From Saccharum officinarum (lineage: Eukaryota; Streptophyta; Magnoliopsida; Poales; Poaceae): 64,000 bases of DNA. The stretch lies in the NCBI GenBank assembly GCA_020631735.1, contig CM036160.1, positions 111,148,680-111,212,679 of the forward strand, given 5' to 3'. A model generated the notes under the pieces. The model was not told the origin of the DNA and did no database searches. It was given only the letters and a program-made list of their open reading frames with translations. Below are positions 9,192 through 20,648 of the stretch, piece by piece (positions within the stretch are counted from its first letter, which is position 1; each line of letters begins with the position of its first letter). The position numbers and the translations under genes are program-made.

Positions 9192-12100
9192 ATGATGGAG
9201 GAGGGGCCGCCCGATCTACGAGAGTTTGTGCGCCTGCCGGTAAACTTTTCGCCCAGCTCGTTTTCGTTTGGTTTGACCGCGGATTCGTTTGGTTGGTGTG
9301 CAGTTGTGGGGCGGAGTTGTTTTAGATATTTGTATGGGTGATCTGCTGAGCGACCTGGTTTTGCTAAAAAATTCGAGCGGATGTTTGATTTTAGGTTAAC
9401 AAGAAGGGGCGTAGATTTTTGGGACCTCTTTGTTAGTATCCCCGAGCACAAAATGGAGGAGTAGAATCACGATTTCTTCAGGAAGCCATATCACAACTTT
9501 TTTTTTTTCAGGGTTTACGGGGATACATGAGATTTTATATGATTCATTCAACTGGTCATGGCTTGAGCATCTTGAACGATATGCAGCTCACAATAGTTTG
9601 CCTGCATAGCTGTTGCTATTGATTTGGTGCAAAACCAGTTACCGTGCATGGCTGCCGGTTTTGACATTACTTGGATTATGTTTTTCGTCTACATTGCTCA
9701 GAGATCGTGAGGCTTTCATGAAGTGTATTAAATGAGTGAAGGTGGGGCTAAGTCGCCAAAGTATGAAGGTTGCGCCACAAGTCTTTAAGTGAGATACTTG
9801 AGCATTTCATGCTATTAAAAGACAATTTCCTTGAACAATTGTAATCTGCAATCTGAATCATTCTGTTAAGTTGCTTTATCTTGACTGATGTGATGTGCAA
9901 AAAACTTTTAGTGATAACTTTGCTGACCTTTCATTGGAGGGGACAAGTAGACATGGACAAAAAGGGTAATTCAGTTAAGTTGTACTTTGGAGTTTTGGGG
10001 ACAGGTTGATTATGCAGCTCTTCTGGGTTCAATCTTTTAGGGGTTGTTTGCATCTTAAGTTTTGTGAAAACCAGAACCCTTAAAACCCGTTTTTAGTTCG
10101 TTACCCAGAAAACCCTGTTTGTTTTCTCTAATTAACTTCGAGATAAGTAAAAACAGTTTCCAGTAAACTCAGAATACCAAGTTTTACCAACATCTATTCC
10201 TAGACGTTTTTATAAAAACCGTCATAAGCTAAGCACGGTTCTCTGGCCATAAATCTCGCATCTCCGTTGGTTCCTGTACCAACTAGCTTTGACGGGAATG
10301 ATCAGTTTGCATGGCGATCAAATTTGTGTCTTTGTTATTTGATTCCAAAGAAGAACCTGTGAAAGTAATTGCGATCCAAACACAGTAATATATAAATCAA
10401 CAATAACAGAATACCTACTTAAAACAGGTTTATCTAAAATTGATGGTAAAACATATTTTCTAAAAACTGATTTATAATTAAGAGATCCAAACAACCACTT
10501 AGTATGTTGCCACAATGGTAATTGGCTATTTCATTGTGTGTGTTTTTTGGCGTGGGATTCAAGGGGACACATGATATCTTCATATGATTTATATGGTCAT
10601 GTCATGGCCACGAGCATCTGGAAGGATATGATGCTCACAATGGTTTGCTTGGATAGCTGTTGTGCAACGTAAGGATGCGATTTACTTGGTTTGCAAAACC
10701 AGCTATTGCAAATGACTGTCGGTTTTGATATCACTTGGATTTTGTTTTCCTACTGCATTGTTCGAGATGTGTGAGGTTTTCATGAAGTATATTAAATGAG
10801 AGAAATGGGTGGTAAGTCGCCATAGTATCAAGGCTGCGCCATGAGTCTTGTGTGATACTTGATCATTCCATACCGTCAAAAGACAATTTCTTTAAACAAT
10901 TGTGTTCTGCAACCTGAATCATTCAGTTAAGTTGCTGTAACATGACTGATGTGATGTGCAGAATATTTTTTAGTGCCAACTCTGATGAACTTTCATTTGA
11001 GGGGCCAAGTAGACATGGACAAAAGGGTAATTCATTTGAGTTGTACTTACGAATTGCATGGACTAGTTGATTAGTTAGGCCATTTTGGTTAAATCCTTTA
11101 TTGTTGCTGTTGTTGTGGTGGTGGTAGCTGGTTATTTCAGGGTTCTTTTTAATGCCATTTTCTTTCTGAATGTACCCTTGCAATGCTTGAGCAGTATTAT
11201 TCCCATATTTCTATCATGTCACTTAGAGACCAAGAGTCCAAGACCACAACCAAGAGTCCAAGACCACAAATACTCAGAGCAGCGTTTGAATTTTGTACTG
11301 TCATTTCTTTTGGAGGACCTATCATGAAGTTCTTCCATTCATGTCCCAGGATGTTCTTGTGGTATGTTCATCTACTGGATGGACAGATGAAAAGCACATG
11401 CTTTATCTTCAATTATTGGAAGAAACATTTGTGCGCCAATTACATGAAAGTGTTTGCAGTTTTAAGGGACCATTCAATCGCTCTCCAAGATATTGTAGGC
11501 GTATGAAATCATCTAAGCAAATTGTTAAATACACTACACCTGATCAGGTATAGGCAAAGGCTATATCCCCTCATTATTTGACAGAAAATGGAAGGAAGCA
11601 GCTGTAACATATATTCTTGTATGATGCAGCAGGGATGTTGTGCCATAGTTGAGGGTGACAAAATCAAGTCCTGCGTAAAGGCCGAGCATGTTGAGTCACC
11701 TTCCTGTTGTGGAAATCAGCAAGATGAAAAAGTTCGTTCCATGGAAGATAATGCATCAACCACTGAGCCCGTGGAAAAAGCCACTTCCCATGCAAGGGCA
11801 GCAAGCCCAGGACAAGCTTCCACATGCTATGTTGGCAAACACAGACATTCACCTTCCAGAAGCGCAGGTAGGGGGGTATCTATCAGATGTCCTTTTGCAA
11901 ATGCTGTTGCATATCGATCTGTAGTTACTCCAAAAAGGAAGAAAACTATTTCCAAATTTTAATTGCCTTCTATGAGATTATTGCAAAACAAAGCAACAAT
12001 GTATTTTCCCAAATCTGCTTTTTATTAAGAAAAAGCATTTTCCCTGGATGTCTGCCTGATTTTATTTCAAGTGTAAGCTGTTAACATTGTTTGTGGGTTG

Positions 12101-12646
12101 GAAAAAAAGCATCATCTTGCTCAGTGTCTTGTTTTCCTGAGATCTGACCAGTAGAAGTGCACCTTGGGACTTATGACGTGTTTCTTCATATCCAGACTAT
12201 GAACACAAAATATTTAAAGGTATTAAGTTCATTTACTTGAGTGACATGGCCAGATTTTTACAAGAGAACTACTCGTGTGCATTTACTCAGAGGGGTCGGA
12301 TCAGAATTTTGATGAGGAGACCCAAGGGACTGGAGAATCAAGACAAGGATGCAACCGAAAGCGACTGAAATCTGCTGATGGTATGAGGGATCATCAGGTA
12401 ATTGACCATGTGTGTAGTTGTGTTCTGCCGCTGTTCTATGTTTTATGAAAACATTCTTACTTCACATCACATTGTCAATAGGTGGTTCTGGTTGTGAAGG
12501 CAGAAGCCCATCAGGTGGGCTGCCTTGATGTGAGTGACAAAAATAGCGATAACTGCAGTGCATCATCAAAAGTGCATGCTGGATTACTTGACATTGAAGG
12601 TGGGTCTCCCTCTGCCAACTGCAAGGATCATGGACCAAAAGGATAA
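9192..12646 (+). CDS. COR27/COR28-like cold- and clock-regulated protein
   Basis: Exons: 9192-9239, 11350-11547, a third exon ending at 11867, 12291-12397 and 12482-12646. Exon 1 gives a short acidic start (MMEEGPPDLREF). Exon 2 carries the family block GWTDEKHMLYLQLLEETFV at about residues 26-44, followed by a Ser/Lys/Arg stretch. Exon 4 carries GSDQNFDEE and the basic CNRKRLK, a possible nuclear signal. This matches the small plant proteins related to Arabidopsis COR27/COR28, night-expressed repressors of clock genes that also affect freezing tolerance; that role is from the family. Exon 3 could begin at 11585 (266 aa, needing an unusually short 37-nt intron) or at 11630 (251 aa, 82-nt intron); both keep the frame. 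The first intron is 2.1 kb and contains a duplication and a MITE. A poly(A) signal AATAAA lies near 12860. Confidence 0.75.
9517..9987. repeat. intronic direct duplication, copy 1
   Basis: About 470 bases are repeated at 10562-11048 in the same orientation, both inside intron 1 of the COR27-like gene. Shared blocks include GGTTTTGA.ATCACTTGGAT, AAAAGACAATTTC.TT.AAC and CAAGTAGACATGGACAAAA. Many substitutions show that the duplication is old. Confidence 0.75.
10036..10501. mobile_element. MITE between the two intronic copies
   Basis: The left end, GGGGTTGTTTGCATCTTAA, is mirrored on the right by TTAAGAGATCCAAACAACCAC. The interior is AT-rich with no coding capacity. The target duplication is not clear. 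Confidence 0.55.
10562..11048. repeat. intronic direct duplication, copy 2
   Basis: Partner of 9517-9987, in the same order and orientation, and starting about 60 bases after the MITE end. Confidence 0.75.
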
Positions 12647-13063
12647 TGCAATGTCCACGGAGTGATCTCTGGAGTTGACTAACACACTCACCTGGTAGTA
12701 ACTGAATCAGAGAGAGTCAAGCAGTGCAAGTTTGTAAGATAAACTAGCTTACCCTTTATTCTGGTTTGGAAGTCAAAATAGTTCGTTCAATTTAGCCTTT
12801 AGACTGATTCGAGGCAGTTGATGGTTTTGTTGTGTTTCTGAGTGACCCTGATGTATGAAAATAAATTTCCTTTGTTCTGTGTTTGGTGCTGTAACCTGTA
12901 AATGGAGTGCTTTCATATTTTGGTTAACGTCATATCTACATTTTGGTTTACTATTCATATAAGAATTTCGAACGCGTTTGGTTGTTTCGCTCTCCAAGTT
13001 TGCCTCACTCACTTGGGCAACCTTTCCCTTGTTTTTCAATTCAACCAAATCTTGATAATATCT

Positions 13064-13180
13064 GCTGTTCGGCTGATGGTTTTTGTGGCTGATAAGCCGG
13101 CTGATGCTGTTTTGTTTTGTGAGAGAAAAACGTTGTACCATGACTGATAAGCCGGGCTGATAAGTTTAAGCGAACATGGC
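13064..13180. mobile_element. short MITE, 'CTGTTCGGCTGATAAGCC' family
   Basis: It starts TGTTCGGCTGATGG, ends GATAAGTTTAAGCGAACA and has 'gtgagagaaaaac' in the middle. It has the same layout as 48559-48681. Confidence 0.55.
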
Positions 13181-13380
13181 GCAAACTGTCCTTAACTTTT
13201 GATGGTTGACACCTGCCTGCCAGAGGACCTATATTTCTTGCAAACAGAAAGGGGTTCCAGGGACCAGATTTCTTGCAAACACAAAGGGATCCAGGGACTA
13301 GGAGTCTCCATATACAATTGCAAATATTCTATTATGAATTCTGATAATGTGTTACGGTGGAGCTTCCTTTAGAGAAGAAT

Positions 13381-14062
13381 GGAAAAAAGTCTACTTCACC
13401 TCCCTAACTATGGGGTGGACTACTTAACTCCCTCAACTATGAAACGGTCTATTCTAAGCCCTGAACTTTCCAAAACCGGTCAAATTACCTCCTAGGCGGT
13501 TTTTCAGACGGCGGGTGCTACAGTAACCATTGTATTGCAACGGTAATAGTGGTCTTGCTACAGTACCAGCGTTTTGTCTTTTTCTTTTTTATTTATTTCG
13601 GCTGAATCTTTGAAAAATCATAGTAAATCACAGAAAAATCATAAAATGAAAAATGGACTCCACATGAGTAGATCTACACAGTGAATATATAATATGGTAT
13701 GCTTTCGTACAACAAAATTGGAGTCCAAATTACAGAAAAAAATAGATCAAAATCTACAACAAAAACTTTGTACTAAAGCATATCATATTATATGTTCACT
13801 GTGTAGATCTACTTATGTGGAGTCCAACAAAATTAGATTTTTCATTTTATGATTTTTCAAAGATTCAGCCGAAATAAATAAAAAAGAAAAAGGCAAAACC
13901 GGTTGTACTGTAGCAAATCCGCGGTTACTGTAGCAAATCCACCACCGTCTGGGGAGTAATTTGACCGGTTTTGGAAAGTTTAGGGGGTAGAGTAGACCAT
14001 TTCATAGTTAGGGGGTTAAATAGTCCACTCCCATAGTTGAGGAGGTGAAGTAGACTTTTTCC
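13381..14062. mobile_element. fold-back Mutator-type MITE
   Basis: The element is flanked by a perfect 9-bp duplication, GAGAAGAAT, at 13372-13380 and 14063-14071, the length typical of Mutator elements. The outer ends are GGAAAAAAGTCTACTTCACC and its complement. The inverted repeats run almost to the centre near 13735: for example, 'gactccacat..agatctacacagtgaa' at about 13660 has its mirror at about 13800, and 'aaccggtcaaatta' at 13475 mirrors 'taatttgaccggtt' at 13957. It has no coding capacity. Confidence 0.85.
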
Positions 14063-14071
14063 GAGAAGAAT

Positions 14072-14543
14072 GTTAATATGTTATGAATGGATCCTAATTT
14101 CACCTATTTTGCTCACAGCTCTACAAATAATATCGAGTCCACCAAAGTGTGAGCGAGCAGTCTTCGCCATAGCAAGTACAGCTGCAAGATGGAAAAAATA
14201 GTTAAATTTTGACCTAAATTCTAATAGCAGGATCCTAATTGCAACGGGCTTGAATTTTTTTGCACAACGTTTTTTTTTAGTTGGGCTTGAATAGCCCTTT
14301 TCCTACTTTGAAGGCCGAGATGAGGAAGCAAGAGCAACCCCTTGCCAGTTAACTGGCGTTCACCCCTCCGTCGGTCCGACCCCTGTTCCCCACTTCACGC
14401 GTCACCCCGCCCCTCCGCCTCTCCCGTTCACGCGGTCCTAACTCCCAACTCTCTCGCTCGCGCGCGCGCGCTCTCTCTAGCCGGCGACGACTGGGCGAGC
14501 GGCGCCACCCTACGCCAGGTCTTCGTGGAGACCATCGCCGGCG
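14072..14543 (+). promoter_or_regulatory. promoter and 5' UTR region of the centrin gene
   Basis: AT-rich upstream sequence turns GC-rich from about 14340. An alternating CG tract (GCTCGCGCGCGCGCGCTC, near 14455-14472) is followed by CTCTCTCTAG. No convincing TATA box is seen. Confidence 0.4.
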
Positions 14544-16552
14544 ATGAGTTTCAACCAGGTACGCCCGCCCCTTTTCCCTTTCCGCTGTGTAAAACCGAAC
14601 TCCCTGAACCCTAATGTAAGCTATTTGTATCCGGATCTGACACAATCACAGGCCGCTAGCTTCGATTCTTTTTTTTTTTTGGCAAAAAAATTATCGGTGC
14701 ATACGTGCGCTTATGTTCACTACTAGATCCGCCCCCTGGTTGTAACATGTCCATGTAAAACCATTATGTTCAGTTTTGTTTTTATACTTGGATGAATCGT
14801 TTCAAATCGTTGATCCTAGTATTCTTGTGATGACTTGATCGTTGATCTCACTTGTTACATGTGAAATTTGTAGTCTACTGTCAAGAGGCAGACCAGGAGG
14901 GAGAGGCCTAGAGCTCGCCCTCATGGCCTGACGCAGCAGAAGAGGCAGGAAATAAAGGAAGCCTTTGATCTCTTTGATACAGATAACTCTGGTACCAAAA
15001 ATTTCCTTTGGCGGATTGCCAATTCCATTATTTCCACTTCTACTACAGTATTGCTTTCCTCGTGTTGGAACTGTTGATATCTTACTAGCATACTTATCTC
15101 ACAGGAACCATTGATGCAAAAGAGCTGAATGTTGCCATGAGGTAAGCCTGGCACAACCATTCTCATATTAACAGCCAAGCTGCAACTAGGCCTCTGAAAT
15201 TATTTATTTCGTGTACAGAGCCTTGGGATTTGAGATGACTGAAGAGGTATTATTCGTCCTATTAGCAAATCCTTTGTTTTAGAGCGTATTTCCATTCTCT
15301 AGAAAAGTGCATTGCAGTTGTTTTGTTCCTCGACAATCGTACTGCAAAGAATGCTATATAGCTCTTCCATTTGTGTTGGGTGAATTGATATTTCAATCTT
15401 GCATAAGCAGTCCTAGAATGAGCGCAATGTTAAGTAGCAAGGGAGTTCCTGCTGATATGTTGTATTGAGAATTTGCTTCTGTTCCTGCTGACATCGTTGC
15501 AGTTACTGTTTCCTTCTGAGCATATCTTTTAGCGTCCCTATCTGTCATATTTCATTAGAAGTTAGCTTGATGAAATGAGTTCTTCCTGTCGTGTCCATGA
15601 TATACTATGCCCCTTGTGAATAAGAGCCACGTTATTATTTCATATTTCTTTTCTGTGTTTGAGCCCATGCAAGTATGGAACCACATCCATGTGCTGTCGA
15701 AAATTCCTTGAAATAACACTACTCGCCTTCTGGATAATGCAGCAAATTAGGCAAATGATTGCTGATGTTGACAAAGATGGCAGTGGAGCGATCGACTACG
15801 AGGAGTTTGAGCACATGATGACTGCCAAAATCGGAGAGAGGGATAGTAAAGAGGAGCTTTCAAAAGCATTCCGCATTATTGACCAAGATGGAAATGTAAA
15901 GCATCATCCCTCTTTTCTTCAACACATGCTTTCTTATATGATTGTACTGGACTACCATTTTGCTTGCCTTATTTTTTCAAGCATGTCAATTGTCAACCTC
16001 CTATTAGACAATAAGCAACTAGATTTTCTCTCTAGTCAACAATCACCCAAGTGGTTTTCATAACTTAAAAGACGATAAAGAACGGATGCTTACACAATTT
16101 TCAATCCTCTCTCTCCTAGTGTTCTGAGAGCAAAATGTTAGTATGTCTTCCCTTGAGCTTAATGGAATTGATTGAGATAAGAACACAAAACACTTTTGCA
16201 ACTGTACCATATTCTAAACATGAGTAATCCCTCCGACAATGCTATGGTAGCTCTTAAAGTATGTTTTGTTGTCCCTGCAGGGAAAGATTTCTAACATTGA
16301 TATCCAGAGGATTGCCAAAGAGCTGGGTGTAAATCTCACCCTCGATGAGATCCAAGACATGGTGCAAGAGGCGGATAGAAATGGTTAGCTGTGCTCTGCC
16401 ATCTTTATTTCTTTATGCAAACTTGAAAGTCCCTCATTTTTCAAGTTAAACTACCTGTAATTTAACTTGATTTCTGGTTTGTCACAGGTGACGGTGAGAT
16501 AGACTTTGACGAGTTCATCAGGATGATGAGGAGGACTAGCTATGGCTACTAG
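14544..16552 (+). CDS. centrin (caltractin), four EF-hand calcium-binding protein
   Basis: Seven exons: 14544-14558, 14874-14991, 15105-15141, 15219-15246, 15743-15895, 16281-16383, 16488-16552. Junctions are GT-AG and total 172 aa, the usual plant centrin length. A basic N-terminal tail (residues 6-22, rich in Arg) leads into EF-hands at about 40-51 (DTDNSGTIDAKE), 76-87 ([12 protein letters not shown]), 113-124 (DQDGNGKISNID) and 149-160 ([12 protein letters not shown]). Loop 3 ends in Asp instead of Glu and is probably weak; loops 1, 2 and 4 are canonical. The C-terminus RRTSYGY fits centrins. Known roles of the family are in microtubule organisation, the nuclear-pore TREX-2 complex and nucleotide-excision repair. 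The start codon is chosen because MSFNQ joins in frame to the basic tail. Confidence 0.93.
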
Positions 16553-17237
16553 GTTTAGGTGTGTCTTTTGTGAGTCCTTCACACCGTCAGTTGGTTTATG
16601 ACCACCGGGCGTGTGCTTATTGACTGGTGTAATAATTAGTATGAACTATAATGTTGTGATCTGCTTACGTTTATCCTTGTTTGGGTAAAAAGTGATTTTA
16701 CACAAGCATCGGACAGTAAAGTGAACTTAATTGAGTATTCATTTCATGTTCGTGCACATTACATGTTAGGGGGTATTTATAGAGGTCTTAACCTTCCTTA
16801 TTCCTACTACAATGTCTAAAATACCCTTAGAAGTCATTACTTACAGTTTACATTTAAGGGTAAACCGCTCATTAAATCTTCGATACACTACTCTTGCATG
16901 TTCGAAGTCTATTCCCGGAAGAAAGATCATTGGTGATAAAGATCATCGGTGATGAATCTTCGTTGGTTGAGGGCAAGTTAATCTGTCTCCGCTTGAGGCT
17001 TCGCTTCACAACGAAGGAGATCGGTAGTCTTCGTCCTTCGGTCTTGTCTTCGTGATTCGGCGATGTGACTTGTGTGACTTCGCATCTCTCCTTTCGCAGT
17101 ACGAAGTCTTCTGTTCTCTAGAAGACATTCTTAGAAGTCGAGCATTGACGAAGAAAACCATTAAGTTTAAGACGAAGTATCAGGGACTGCGTTTATCTGA
17201 AGATGAAATCCTCAACAATCCTTGTTGTGCCTACCTA
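16553..17237. other. downstream region of centrin, no gene seen
   Basis: The first 130 bases are probably 3' UTR. From about 16760, 'ttagggggtatttatagaggtc' and repeated 'cttcg..acgaag' words resemble part of a retroelement LTR, but I find no borders. Confidence 0.3.
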
Positions 17238-17252
17238 AGTATAGTAACTTCT

Positions 17253-17627
17253 GGGAACTTAGCGTAGTTCAGCTGGTTGGGTTTCTTGTGGTGAAATCTG
17301 CTCACCCGAGTTCAAGTTCCAACTTGACACGGGTGCTTGTATTTTTCTAAATTTATTCTAGGATTTAATGGCGCTATTCTTTCAGTGGTAGGCGACGTGT
17401 CCACCGACAACGAGACGTCTTTGGTGACTTCGTCAATCTCGAGATTTGTCAGTCCAATTTAGTTCTTCGGAGGTGCTCATAGGGGTAGGGTGTGCGTGCA
17501 AATTTACCGGTCCAACTTAGTTCTTCGGATGTGCTCATAGGAATAGGGGTGCATATGCGTGCGTTCATAGGGGTGAGTGTACGTGTTTGTGAGCGTTTGC
17601 GTCTGTAACTAGATCTCGCAAAAAAAA
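17253..17627 (+). mobile_element. tRNA-derived SINE
   Basis: It is flanked by a perfect 15-bp direct repeat, AGTATAGTAACTTCT (17238-17252 and 17628-17642). Near the 5' end is an A-box-like TAGTTCAGCTGG (about 17265-17276) and a B-box-like GAGTTCAAGTTCC (17308-17320), the internal RNA polymerase III promoter of tRNA-derived SINEs. The tail ends in 'ctcgc' plus a short A run. The 3' portion, with 'gcgtttgcgtctgtaactag', is typical of grass SINEs. Confidence 0.85.
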
Positions 17628-17727
17628 AGTATAGTAACTTCTATATATGCACCAAATTACTGTTAAAGTTGCTAGGTGTTTTGTTGGTGGGAGCCGGGAG
17701 GTAGGTTGAAGTTTGCCTAGGTTCCTA

Positions 17728-17970
17728 GGCCTTGTATAGATTGCTCCTAAATTCCAAGTTTTTTCACTTTCTCTCCATCATATCAATTTTTGGACGCATG
17801 CATGGAGCATTAAATGTTGGTAAAAAAAATAACTAATTGCACAGTTTTGTAGTAAATCACGAGATGAATCTTTTGAGCCTAATTAGTCCATAATTGGACA
17901 CTAATTGCCAAATACAAACGAAAGTGCTACAGTAGCTAGAGCTGAAAAAATTTGCAATCTAAACAGGGCC
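17728..17970. mobile_element. PIF/Harbinger-type MITE ('GGCCTTGTTTAG' family)
   Basis: Ends GGCCTTGTATAGATTGC and GCAATCTAAACAGGGCC are inverted repeats, with CTA target duplications at 17725-17727 and 17971-17973. The family core 'catgcatggagcattaaatg' and 'gatgaatcttttgagcctaa' is present. Confidence 0.75.
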
Positions 17971-17973
17971 CTA

Positions 17974-18990
17974 AACTCTCTGTTCGAAAAACGTTTTTGC
18001 TGGTAGGAGCCAGCAGGTAATTTGAAGTATGCCCAGCTTCCTAAACTCTTTGTTGAGAAATGTGAAACTTTTGTGGCATGTATGCAATGGATGTGTCATA
18101 AACATAAACATATAAAACTCTATAATTTTGTTGCTATCTAGTAACAGGGGTGGATCCAGTGGTAGAACAGGGGGGGCTCAAGCCCCCTACCTCCTCCGCA
18201 AATTTCATGGAGCCCCTAGAGCCCCCTAAAGTCTCTCCAATATTTTTTTTGCCATAACTACTTTAACGAGGAGAGGTCGGAGTTTGAAGATAGTAATAAA
18301 TTCACAACTTCAGCCCTCTAAACTTTCATACTATGCTTGTCGAATAAAAAACTGATATGGTGTGAGATGCTGGACCCGTTTTTCAGAACGCCAAAAATCT
18401 CATCAGTTTGCGCGGTGTCCGGTACGGTGCTGGTTGCCTGGTGTTCAGTTAGCTGGTATGATGGTGGTAGCTACGGTCTGGCGATCGACCCCCAACTAAC
18501 CTGAGGTATGCTGTTGTCGGTTGAGGATCATGGATTTGGGCCACGGCTTGCTTGTTTGTTCCGGTTTCTGGCCCCCGCTCTGGACCTCGAGTCAACCGTG
18601 GCGTCACAGATCAATCGTTTCAGGACAGCATTGATCGAGTGTTTATTAAACGCTTAAACTCGCAACGCTCACTGGGCTCAGTGCCAATGAGCGATGAACT
18701 GCGCGCGGTTCAGCAGTCAACACACGCAACGGCACCGTGCGTACCGTGGCCTGCCCCGGGAATGAATCCTTTGGGCCGCTTTCGCGGCGTGGCCGGGCGG
18801 GCCACCAGATCTGCCGGCTGCCAGGACCGGAGGAAACAAACAAGGCCCGGCGGGCGAGAACGAGGAGGCAGCCACGCCAATCTAAAGACAAGAGAACATC
18901 AAGCGCCGGCATGGCCTCAGCGTGGACACGTCGATGGATCCGATGCCGGCCGTCGGATTTGGCGATCGACGGTCCTGGAGTCTCCTCCCA
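17974..18990. other. intergenic, no gene recognised
   Basis: A phrase common in grass transposons, 'ggtggatccagtggtagaacaggggg', is at about 18148. From 18550 the stretch is moderately GC-rich with open frames on both strands that resemble nothing known to me. Confidence 0.3.
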
Positions 18991-19454
18991 TACTGAATAT
19001 ATACAGCCTTCAACCCTAACCCTAGCTTCCTGTCGTGCATCCACATCCGTCTCTCCCCCTCCATCCTCTCTCGGCGGCGGCTAGGGCGGGCCTGTCGCGT
19101 GCGTCCGGACGAGGGCACCGCGGCCCCGGCGAGGGAGGCCCCGATGCGGTCGCCCGGCACGTGGGGCTCCCAGGCGCAGCGGCCGTGGCACGGGCGAGCC
19201 CCGGCGCGGCAACCATGCCCGGAGTGGCCTCCTGGCGAGGTGGCGGCGGTGCGGCGCCCCCGGCACGGGCATACTCCAGCGGCAGCTGCAGGCGCAGGGC
19301 GAGCGCGCCCACCTCTCCCAGCTCCCTCCTCCCCTCTCACTGAGTCCAGCATGAGCAGACCTAGGTGAAGGTGGCCTCTCTCCCTTGCTCCTCCTCTCCT
19401 TCCCTCACCGGTGTCGGGGTCCAGCCTCTGACTGTGCTTATCGGCCTTCTTTGC

Positions 19455-19895
19455 TATGCCGGATCCAGGGCCTCCGTGACCGGATCCGGTGCCTCCATGG
19501 CTGGATCCGGCCGTCCTGCCATCTGATCTGTGCAGAGCACCGGGCACGAAGCCGACGGAGGCCAACCGAGTAAAGAGAACGGCCGAATCTAGGGCCTCCA
19601 TGACCGGATCGGTGCCTCCATGGTCGGTTCCGGCCGTCCTGCCATTCGATCTGTGCATAGCACTAGGCACGAAGCCATCGGAGGCCAAGGGAGTCGGTGG
19701 CAAGGTGGAGGACTGTGGTGAAGCCACGGCGCCGGCCACTGCCTTCTGCACTTCTGCTCCAAGTGCTCCGCCTCCCTCCGCTCTGTAGGCACCGCCGACC
19801 GCTGCCATGCCGGACGGTAGGGACCGTGGTGAAGCCACAGCGCCGCCCACTGCCTCCTGCGTTTCTGCTCCAAGTGCTCCACCTCCCTCCGCACG
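19455..19895. repeat. two adjacent GC-rich tandem duplications
   Basis: The block 'ggcctccgtgaccggatc..tgcctccatgg..gtcctgccat' at about 19466-19570 recurs at about 19591-19690. The block 'gtggtgaagccacggcgcc..cttctgctccaagtgctcc' at 19710-19781 recurs at 19821-19894. These duplications produce the long but meaningless minus-strand frame across 18882-20054. Confidence 0.7.
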
Positions 19896-20648
19896 AGGCC
19901 GCCGCCAGTCTGCAGCGGCACGTCTGCAGCATGGTGCGTCTTGCCTCCTTCCCTCCCAACTCTTCTCCCTGCGTACGCGTGCTGCAGTGGGAGCCATGTA
20001 GGGTTCTAATCTCCCCAATTTTACATATACATGGATCTCAGTTCTATGATTCATGTTTCTAATTTTTCATGGTTCCGATTTTTGCATATACATGGATCTG
20101 CAATATAGTGCCACTGCCATAGACAATACTGTGTCGTAGCTTCCTCCATCATACTGGTGGGTTTCCTATATAGCTTCAGAAGAATAGAAGTGTTTATTAG
20201 TTGGCTGGGAAATTGTTTATTAGTTGGCTTCTATGTGTTTTGCTAGGAGATGGGGTCTATGGCATTAAGTGATCTATGTTTTCCAAGGGTTTGCCTATAC
20301 TGTTCAGGACTACTTAAAGCGGTAACTCTCTAACAATAGACCATAAATTTCCCTGCCGTTACAATTAGTGTAAAGAATTGATAGCTCTGATTTCTGTACT
20401 TAAATTTTCTGTGTCCTCTATGCTGCAGGGTGGCCAGCGAAAGGGAGGTGTTGTTTCCAGTTCCAGGAAATTGAATTGAACAGATCAGCTAGATTCGGTG
20501 AGTTTCTTTCCCTCAGCTGCTTTGTTTTCCTTCCTGTTTTTTTAGGCCTGTAGTATGGTGTGGTGTGTCTGATTTCATCGAGTTGCTTACGTTTTTTGTT
20601 CTTAGCAGCTGCGCATCGAGTGCCTGATTTTGTTGTTGTTTACTCTAT

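Noticed and set aside
8537..9451. 304-aa open frame on the minus strand
   Set aside because: It covers the GC-rich promoter and first exon of the COR27-like gene on the other strand, with no domain-like segments.
17052..17267. Short frame just before the SINE
   Set aside because: Ends within the SINE and crosses its target duplication; no homology seen.
17253..17330. A free-standing tRNA gene
   Set aside because: Box A- and B-like sequences are present, but no cloverleaf with a full anticodon arm can be drawn. The A tail and 15-bp duplication show a SINE.
18882..20054. 390-aa open frame on the minus strand
   Set aside because: It crosses two GC-rich tandem duplications, is rich in Gly, Arg and Pro, has no family resemblance and lies opposite a plausible leader sequence.
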